Origin: Karstenula rhodostoma CBS 690.94
Taxonomy: Eukaryota; Ascomycota; Dothideomycetes; Pleosporales; Didymosphaeriaceae
Assembly: GCA_010093485.1 (NCBI GenBank)
Contig: MU001511.1
Coordinates: 590,651 to 654,650 of the forward strand
DNA: 64,000 bases
Reading direction: 5' to 3'
How positions within the stretch are numbered: position 1 is the stretch's first letter; the number at the start of each line of letters is the position of its first letter. The translations under genes and the position numbers were made by a program. Below the pieces are notes generated by a model. It saw only the letters and a program-made list of their open reading frames with translations, was not told the DNA's origin and made no database searches. Positions 56,993 to 64,000 of this stretch are shown here, one piece after another.

Positions 56993-58627
56993 TCACACCA
57001 TGAGGCCCGCTACGCCGAGCGCCATGGCGCCCATGCTGTGTTCCCTGACTCCGTCACCGCTTCGCCTGTGCTTGCCCATTGAGATGAGCTGGCGAGCAGC
57101 ATCGGCCTTGGCCTGGGTGAGTGCGGTTGGCGAAGGGGGCTCCGACGAAGCACCAGCGCGAGTGTCTTCGGCGGCCGAGTCCGAGGATGTGGACGACAGG
57201 TCGTAGCCGAAGCATTCGACAGATGTGTCGCTCACGCCACGGGGAGGGCTTGACGGCCTTTCCATGCGGATGGGGGCGGGGATGGATTTGGGCACCTTCT
57301 GTGCCCGTTTGGGCCTGGGGAAGTTGTGCGCGTCGTACCGGGGTGGGTGCGAGGTGTACGTGACCAGAATGTTCTGTTTCGTGTTGATGCGCACGCGTTC
57401 GCCGCCGCACATTACAACGTCGCTCACCCGCGGAGAGCAAGCAAGAAGCGCAGGCGCGCACCGCCTCCTGTAGCGGAGAGATTGGGACTGGCTTGGCCGG
57501 ACGACAGGCGCGTCCTTTGGGTCCGGATACATTTCCCTGGTCGTGGGGCGGTCCTCAGGGGCGGAATCACCCTCGTTGGATACAGTTCGGCTCAGCGAAG
57601 AGCTTCCGGGCCGCTGGGAGGGAAAGCGCACATCGTCTGCGTCGAATTCTTCTCGATCAGCGTCTGCAGACGCACTAGGTAGATCCAGCTCCGGTAGCTG
57701 GGGAGCGCTGATGGTTCCCGCAAGGTGAGGATAGAGCTGTCGAATGATCTCTTCCTGCTCTGCAATGATGCGGCGGCCGGCTTCCAAACTGGACAAGTTG
57801 TCGAGGTTTTCGCCGAGGCGCGATCCGTCGAGGACGCGCTGTCGGCGACTTCGTCTGGGCAAGCTGCGGTACCTGGGCTCGCTCCGGTCTTCTAACGGTT
57901 GGCTGATGTCAATGGCTGCGCACAGCTTCTCTGCCCAGTCGAGCATTTCCTCCTGGTTGCTGGCGCAAAGCAGGAATTGTTCCGTCTCCAAACGCAGCCG
58001 GATCACGTGTTCGCGGACGGTTTCAAAAAGATGAGGGTCAGTTTCATACAATTTCTGACGCGCGGAGCCCGGAACCAGGTGTGCGAACGGAGATTTTGGG
58101 GTCAGCGGGGTCTTTTTGAAATCCGACGCCACACCAATTTCGGAGTGCTGCAGGGTGAAGGAGCGGATCAAGCGCCCCGGTGTAGGCGATCTGTTCTTGC
58201 TGAGGATACTGGGCGACTTTACGCGATGGATCTTGAGCTGGGTTCCTTCCAGAACCACGTACACATGGTGCCATTCTCTTGACCTCGACACTTGGAAGAT
58301 GGCCGTCAGCTCTTGCTTCATTCCCATGATACCGGCGTGGAATACTGTGCATTCATAGGGTGGGGGCGATGTGTTGTCCCAAAGCTCGGCCGCCTCTTCC
58401 AGGTGTTTCGTGTAAGCCCACGTGAGCGTTGAGTTGCTGTTGGCATTTCCGTAAGATGGCGGAGATGTCAAGACTGGAGTGGCGTGCGTGTGAAAGGTGT
58501 TGTGATATCCATAGGTGGGCGGGGTTGATTGCGAAGTTGCATTGTTGGGGGTTCGCTCTGGTTGCTCGGCTCTCCGCGAGCGGGAAGCCGGCTGGGTCTC
58601 TGTGGTTGGATCCGTGGTGGAGGGCAT
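56993..58627 (-). CDS. PH-domain protein
   Basis: A 544-residue single-exon protein. Residues 1-85 are polar and disordered. A pleckstrin-homology domain spans about 92-245. It starts CTVFHAGIMGMKQEL and continues with the EWHHVYVVLEGTQLKIHRV strands, an inserted Ser/Pro/Lys loop, and FTLQHSEIGVASDF. A long Lys/Pro-rich insertion follows, then VIRLRLETEQFLLCASNQEE and the closing helix MLDWAEKLCAAID with the conserved Trp. The rest is a disordered, Arg/Ser/Pro-rich tail with a conserved-looking VVMCGGERVRINTKQNILVTY segment near residue 405 and a hydrophobic very C-terminus (GAMALGVAGLMV). PH domains bind phosphoinositides or proteins; this layout is common in fungal proteins of unknown role. 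Confidence 0.88.
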   Translation of the reverse strand: MPSTTDPTTETQPASRSRRAEQPERTPNNATSQSTPPTYGYHNTFHTHATPVLTSPPSYGNANSNSTLTWAYTKHLEEAAELWDNTSPPPYECTVFHAGIMGMKQELTAIFQVSRSREWHHVYVVLEGTQLKIHRVKSPSILSKNRSPTPGRLIRSFTLQHSEIGVASDFKKTPLTPKSPFAHLVPGSARQKLYETDPHLFETVREHVIRLRLETEQFLLCASNQEEMLDWAEKLCAAIDISQPLEDRSEPRYRSLPRRSRRQRVLDGSRLGENLDNLSSLEAGRRIIAEQEEIIRQLYPHLAGTISAPQLPELDLPSASADADREEFDADDVRFPSQRPGSSSLSRTVSNEGDSAPEDRPTTREMYPDPKDAPVVRPSQSQSLRYRRRCAPALLACSPRVSDVVMCGGERVRINTKQNILVTYTSHPPRYDAHNFPRPKRAQKVPKSIPAPIRMERPSSPPRGVSDTSVECFGYDLSSTSSDSAAEDTRAGASSEPPSPTALTQAKADAARQLISMGKHRRSGDGVREHSMGAMALGVAGLMV

Positions 58628-60365
58628 TGGAATCAGCGGGCAGCGACACTTTTGCTGGTGGCGGAGAGGGAGCTAAGAGGGCGGCGACGATCGGGTAGAA
58701 GGAAGGTTCGCGGCGGGACTGGGTCTTGTATGGGGTCCGGAGCGCGAGATGAAAGCGGTTCATGGGTAGATTCCCGGTATGCAGAGCGTGGCTTGGCAGC
58801 GTGACCCGAAGCGAGCAGTACCACGGAATGCGAGTGTCTTTGTCTCTGCGAGCAGCAAGCAGAAAAGGCCGGCGCGGCCAGGCGGTGGTGAAGGGAAATG
58901 AGTGGGCGACGGCGAGCTGGCGCAGAAGCAATGAGGCGCGGGCGGACCTTGTTTGTATGCTGGGTCGGGTGCAGGTTGCAGTTGCAGTTGCGGGTTGGGG
59001 GTGGACAGAGACCGAGGTAAGCGCGCACGGCTCTCGCGTAGGCTGGGCAAGGCAGCGCGTCACAGGAGGCAGCGAGGGCGAGCGGTGAATGGTGAATTGG
59101 TGGTTCCGAGTGTGGAGGATGCGACACAACGATATGAAATATGAATGAATGCGTCGTGCTGTGCCGCCGGCCGTGCGCAGTGGAGTGGCCGTTGCTTTTC
59201 GCAGGTGCCCTCACGAGAGCAAGCGCGTTGTGGCGCCGGATCCAGATCTGGTGCCCTGCTTCGCTGCTTCCCTATGGCGCATGCGGTGCACCTGGACGCA
59301 TACCTGCACGCACATGACAGCCTGCAGCCCTGCAGTCCTCTCGTCGAACTGCTCCAGACGCGTCGGATGCTGAGCTGGCAGCGCCCTCGTCGCCGTAATC
59401 TGTGTAGCATCCTCACCGCCGTGCCCGCGCGAGGCTGCGCGCATGCCAGTCTGCCAACCGTGGCCGTGTCCGTGTCCGTGAGCCTTGGTTAAACGCTCAA
59501 CCAGGCTATTCCGGGCCTCGAGTACGACTATGACGAAAGGACCCGATGTGCCGCCATCGCGCCTTCCCGCGCGCCGTGCCTCGACACCAGCATCGTACCA
59601 TGGTAGCTTTGCGCGAACGTTGAACGCAAGCTTTGTTCCGCTTGTCGCGGCAACCACTCTGCCAAAGTTTACAGTACATGCAGTCCATCTTGCCTCAGCT
59701 GTAAATTCTCCGCCGCGAACTCACCACCACGACCCGCCGCTCGGGTACTGCCTTCCAAGCCTCCACTGTTTCCTAACAACGTTTCACCACTCGCGCCTGC
59801 ATGCGCTTGCTCTCTTGACAATGGCGACAAGCCCCATTCACGTCGCCTGAGAAGAGGCATTTTCCGTGAAGAGAAGCGTGCTGGATCAGCCAATGTCCCG
59901 TGCCGCGCAGCCTGCGTCACTGGCTGCGCAAATCTGCGCCCATCACCAACTGCAATCTCAGCCCTACCGCACGACGCCAATTCCGTCCATTGTTTGCTCG
60001 ATGAAAACAACAACAATGGCAACAATGCCCGACAGTTGATACCAATCCCCGAGGAACATGGTTTTCGATTTGTGACACGTCCCCGTCCCCGTCCCACGCA
60101 CTCACGACTTGTCTAAACCGTGAAGAATGCAAACAAGCATTCATTTCAAACGAGCTACCTACTTCCTCAACCGACCTCATGAAACACTTCCCCAGAGATC
60201 GTCTCGAAAATCTTAAAAGTCACGTTGTGAGGCTGACAAGAGCACACGGGGCCATCACCTCGAAACAGAAGCTACCGCCGCACCATGTTGCGCCTCCATC
60301 TTGCCGACCCACCGAGCTAGCGCTTGCTTTCTCCAACAGCTAACTCGCAGGATACAGCTCACCCG
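58628..60365. other. Upstream region of the PH-domain gene and right edge of the island
   Basis: 1.7 kb with no supported gene. The plus- and minus-strand frames here are overlapping and of biased composition. The sequence keeps normal composition up to about 60,365 and then changes within a few dozen bases to the AT-rich compartment. Confidence 0.6.
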
Positions 60366-63300
60366 ACTATAGTTTTTACCTCAGCTAACTATACCCCTTA
60401 CTAGTATAACTACCTTACCTAAAGTAATAATTATAGAGTTTTTAAGATTAAGTTACCTTAAAAATAAAGTTATTATTAGTATTCTTTTTATCTTTTTATC
60501 TTTCTAATACCTCTTTAAAGCTAATCTATTTAGAATATATTTAAATATAGATTTTATCTATAATCTATTACTATAACCTACCTTACTACCTAAAAACCTT
60601 AATTTACTTTAAGATATTAATTTAAATATAGTAATTAAATTTAATAATAATCTTTAGCTATAGGAGCTATAAGAGAGTATTAAATTATTAGTTATAGTAT
60701 ACTTTTAATCTAAATATATTTTAAATATATTTATAATATATTTATATAGATAGTATTATTTATACTTAAAAGTATAAATAAAAAGTTTAATATAGTACTA
60801 TATACTAAAGAAATAATCTACTCCTTTATCCTTTTAATATATCTAAAAATCTATAATAAGGGTATTATATATATTATTTATATACTATAGCTAGCTAATA
60901 GTATATACCTAACTAGTAAAAAAATACTAAAGAAAATATTAGTAGTATATATAATTAAATAAGTTCTAAATATAATTCTAATATATTTAAATATAATATT
61001 TTAAAAGGAAAGTATATCTTTTAAAATAAATCTTTTCTCTATTCCTAAATATAAATATATAAAAGTAGAAATATATATATATAGGGATTAAGTATTATAA
61101 ATATCTTTAGAATATAATTTAAATCTATTTATATACTAAAGTTATTTTTTAACTTTTTAAAAAAATAAAATAGCTTTATACTAGTATTTTAGATAAAGGA
61201 AGAAGTAGAAAGAAAGAGATATTAGGGTATTACTTTAGTATAAAATAAAAATAGTAGTAAAACTAATTATATTATATATTATATTTATAAAAATATAGTC
61301 TAGTTTTTTAACTACTATATTATATAAGAATATATTTATAACTTATTTAAAATTTATTCTAGCTAATAATAGTAGGATCTATCTAATTCTATATACTAGA
61401 TAATTAAATATAAAATATAAATATAATAAAAGATAAAAATAGAAAACTACTTCTTTTAAAAAATATTATAAAAGGTAAATATTAATTATTTAAAAGGTCT
61501 ATTCTAGAATAGCCTACTTTTTCTAATAGAATACTATAATATTATAAAATTCTAAATAGCTTAAATTAATTAGTATAGTAAGTTTAAACTTAAATATATT
61601 CTAAATAACTTCTAAATATATTTAGATATAAATTATCCCTAAAATTAGGGTAAAATAGTAAAAGAAATTTATCTAGTAAAATTTCTTATCCTTATTCTTA
61701 TTAATTTAGTAAAAACTCCCTATTATATTTTTATTTTATTTAGAATTTACTTTTATATCTTATTACTACTATACTTTCTTCTAAAGGACTAGTTAGAGGA
61801 AATTTATAATATTCTTTATTTAATACTTATACTAATACTAAGTAGATATAAGCTTATCTATAAAAATATATTTAGAATATATTAGTAATAGGTTTAGTCT
61901 AGTTTCTAAATTTTTTATAACTACTAGTCTATTTATAGTAGTAAAATATCTTATATTTAAAGGAACTAAATATTATCTTTACTAATAAAAACTAAATTTA
62001 GTAAATTATAAAATATAAAAAGCTTATTACCTTCTTATTTAAATATAGTTTTAAGGGTATTCTTTATAAATAGTATATAAGATATTTATAGAACTTAGTA
62101 GAAGTATATATTTATATAAATATATTCTAAATATATTTATTTAAATATATTTTTAATATATTTAGTATTATATCTAAGATATTATTATAATAGCTTTAAT
62201 TAACTATATAGTCTATTTCTATAACTAATAAATAAAAATTCTCTTTTTATAGATAATATTCTAAATAAATATATCTTATAAGAGACTTAAAAAGGGATAG
62301 TTTAAAATTCTTATTACTATTTTTTATAAGGAGTATAGTAAAAGTATAGTTTATTAATTACTTTACTTAAATATATTTCTAATATATTCTAGTTATTACT
62401 TTTAACTAAATTATTACTAATTCTAAATCCCTATTAGTATATAGGGATAACTTACTCTATTTTTTCTAAGAAAGTAGTAAGGCTATCTAAAAGAACTTTT
62501 ATTAGAATTATCTATATAATTAGGGATTTTTTAGTACTATAGTTAATATAGATATAAAGTAAATATAAAATAAATTAAATAAATATATTCTTAATACTAT
62601 CTAAATATATTTATAGATTTTAAGGAAATACTTTATATTTTAAACCTTTATTTAAGAGACTAGTATTAGTAACTCTAAAGTATAATATACTTTTATTATA
62701 TATACTTCTATTAAAGTATTAATAAAGTAGTTTTAGAAATATTATATATTTAGGAAATAGTATAGAATTAAATAAAAAGTCTTCTATATATAAAAATAAA
62801 GACTAAATATATAAAACTATATAATCTTTTTATAAGTAAAAAGTAAAGGCTAAATATATTTAGAATATATTTTTAATATATTCTAGAGAATTTAATATAG
62901 AATAATATTAAGAACTAGGCTAGATATAAGAAATATTCTATAATTATAGTAGATTTACTATAAAATATAAGTCTAATATTTAAAACTACTTAGAATTAAA
63001 TAGAATTATACTCTAATATAGTTAAATAAGCTAAAAATAAAGGATATTAAATAGGGTAGAGATAACCTTTTTTTAAGAGTATTCTAAAGTAAATTAATAT
63101 AAATTTATTAAGAATATATTTATAATATATTCTAGTATAAAATAAATAAATCTTTAAAATATTATAGAGTATAAAATAAAAAATATATATAGAATTTAAT
63201 ATATAAATTATAGTTTTCTAAGCCTATCTTAGAGGTTCTTTATTAATATATAAAGAGAGGCTAGTAAATAAATAAAAAAAAATAAGTTTTAAGTAAAATC

Positions 63301-64000
63301 TTTATAAATATATTTATAATATATTTAGGGTAAAGAGAGAATAATTTATCTAAAAATATTATAGAAGGAAATAAGGTACTCTATATATTAGACTTATCTA
63401 GCTTTATTAATATAGAAAGAGTAAGGTATCTATTAAATAGCCTACCTTTAGCTAAAACTAGAAAAACTACTCCTATAAAGTCTTCTTTTATAAAATTTTT
63501 TCTAGTAAGAACTTTTCTTATAGAATTTTCTCTAGTAAAAATATCTTCTATTAGATTTTCTTTAAATCCTAGATATATTAATTTAAATATATTCTAAAGT
63601 TAATCTTAATATATTTAAATAGAAATTAATTTATATAGTAATAAATTCTTATTTAAAACTAGAAGTTATAAATAAAGTAAGAGGTACTATAGCTATAGAG
63701 AGATTAAATTACTATTTAGAAAAAGTAGTTTAAGCTAGATAAGTAGTAATTTAAGCTATAAAAAAAAATAAATTTATATAAAAAAAAACTATAAATAGAT
63801 ATATTAGGTAGCTTAAATATATTTTAAATATATTTACTTAGCTATTTTAAAGTATTACTATCCTTAGTATTTTCCTTAAAGAAAATAAATAGATAGGTTC
63901 TTCTTTTTATATACTAAATATATAGAAGGAAACTTTAAGGCTAAAAGAAATTACTAGTAGGTTTTTAAATTTAGCTAGAATAATTAGCTACTTTTTAAAA
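60366..64000. other. AT-rich, RIP-saturated block (right)
   Basis: As in the left block, CA and TG are almost absent and CG is rare. I find no match to the copia, gypsy or Helitron relics on the left and no readable coding motif. What stands out is the recurring AT palindrome listed next. Confidence 0.88.
60529..63840. repeat. Quasi-periodic AT palindromic motif
   Basis: A motif of the form AAATATATTnTAAATATATT, with variants TAGAATATATTT and TATAATATATTT, occurs at about 60,529, 60,710, 60,978, 61,592, 61,863, 62,119, 62,367, 62,579, 62,849, 63,110, 63,301, 63,583 and 63,811. Apart from one gap of about 610 bp the spacing is 180-280 bp. Sequence between occurrences does not look alike to my eye. 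Before RIP the motif probably contained C and G. Confidence 0.6.

Noticed and set aside
58353..59129. 258-codon frame on minus overlapping the start of the PH-domain gene
   Set aside because: It overlaps coding sequence in another frame, has biased composition and no domain. More likely 5' untranslated sequence.

Overview
The window looks like a stretch of a filamentous ascomycete chromosome (Pezizomycotina; class uncertain, a Dothideomycete is plausible). The evidence is short spliceosomal introns (45-89 nt) with GT...AG ends, often with a CTAAC-like branch site, a HET-domain gene, a fungal rhodopsin-domain gene, and a two-compartment base composition. About 1-27,075 and 60,365-64,000 are extremely AT-rich and almost free of CA and TG dinucleotides, the signature of saturating repeat-induced point mutation (RIP). 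About 27,076-60,365 has normal composition and carries the genes.

Left AT-rich block. It is a nest of dead transposable elements. The window opens inside a Ty3/gypsy chromovirus (+), whose integrase, chromodomain and 3' LTR (1751-1996) can still be read. It sits in an old minus-strand Ty1/copia element split into three pieces (1997-4569, 10102-10277, 15812-16781). Two more full-length copies of the same copia family are inserted in it: one on minus (4570-10101) and one on plus (10278-15811), each about 5.53 kb with paired LTRs of about 286 bp and 5-bp target duplications. Further right is a RIP-degraded Helitron (Rep HUH motif near 20,550, Pif1-type helicase 22,000-23,335), then a 2-unit tandem repeat, then the RIP-destroyed remains of an intron-containing histone H3-like gene (about 25,860-26,345).

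Gene island, in order: a Pro/Ser-rich single-pass membrane protein (+), a HET-domain protein (-), an APC-family amino-acid/GABA/choline permease with five exons (-), a seven-helix rhodopsin-domain membrane protein with six exons (+), an NAD(P)-dependent extended-SDR reductase (-), an RWD + DUF1115 protein (+), the CAF-1 chaperone subunit Cac2/p60 with five exons (+), a broken MFS transporter pseudogene (+), a large divergent Argonaute (-) and a PH-domain protein (-). These are ordinary, mostly unrelated genes, and I see no biosynthetic cluster. Non-coding parts hold a short inverted-repeat (MITE-like) family with a conserved GCTAAAGATTGCAGTGAA-type end, present at least eight times, plus several short tandem repeats.

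Right AT-rich block. It shows no readable coding sequence, but an AT palindromic motif recurs about every 200-280 bp across it.

The most notable items are the Argonaute that has lost at least two of its catalytic residues, the RIP-killed histone H3-like gene beside a Helitron, the MITE-like family, and the quasi-periodic palindromes in the right block.
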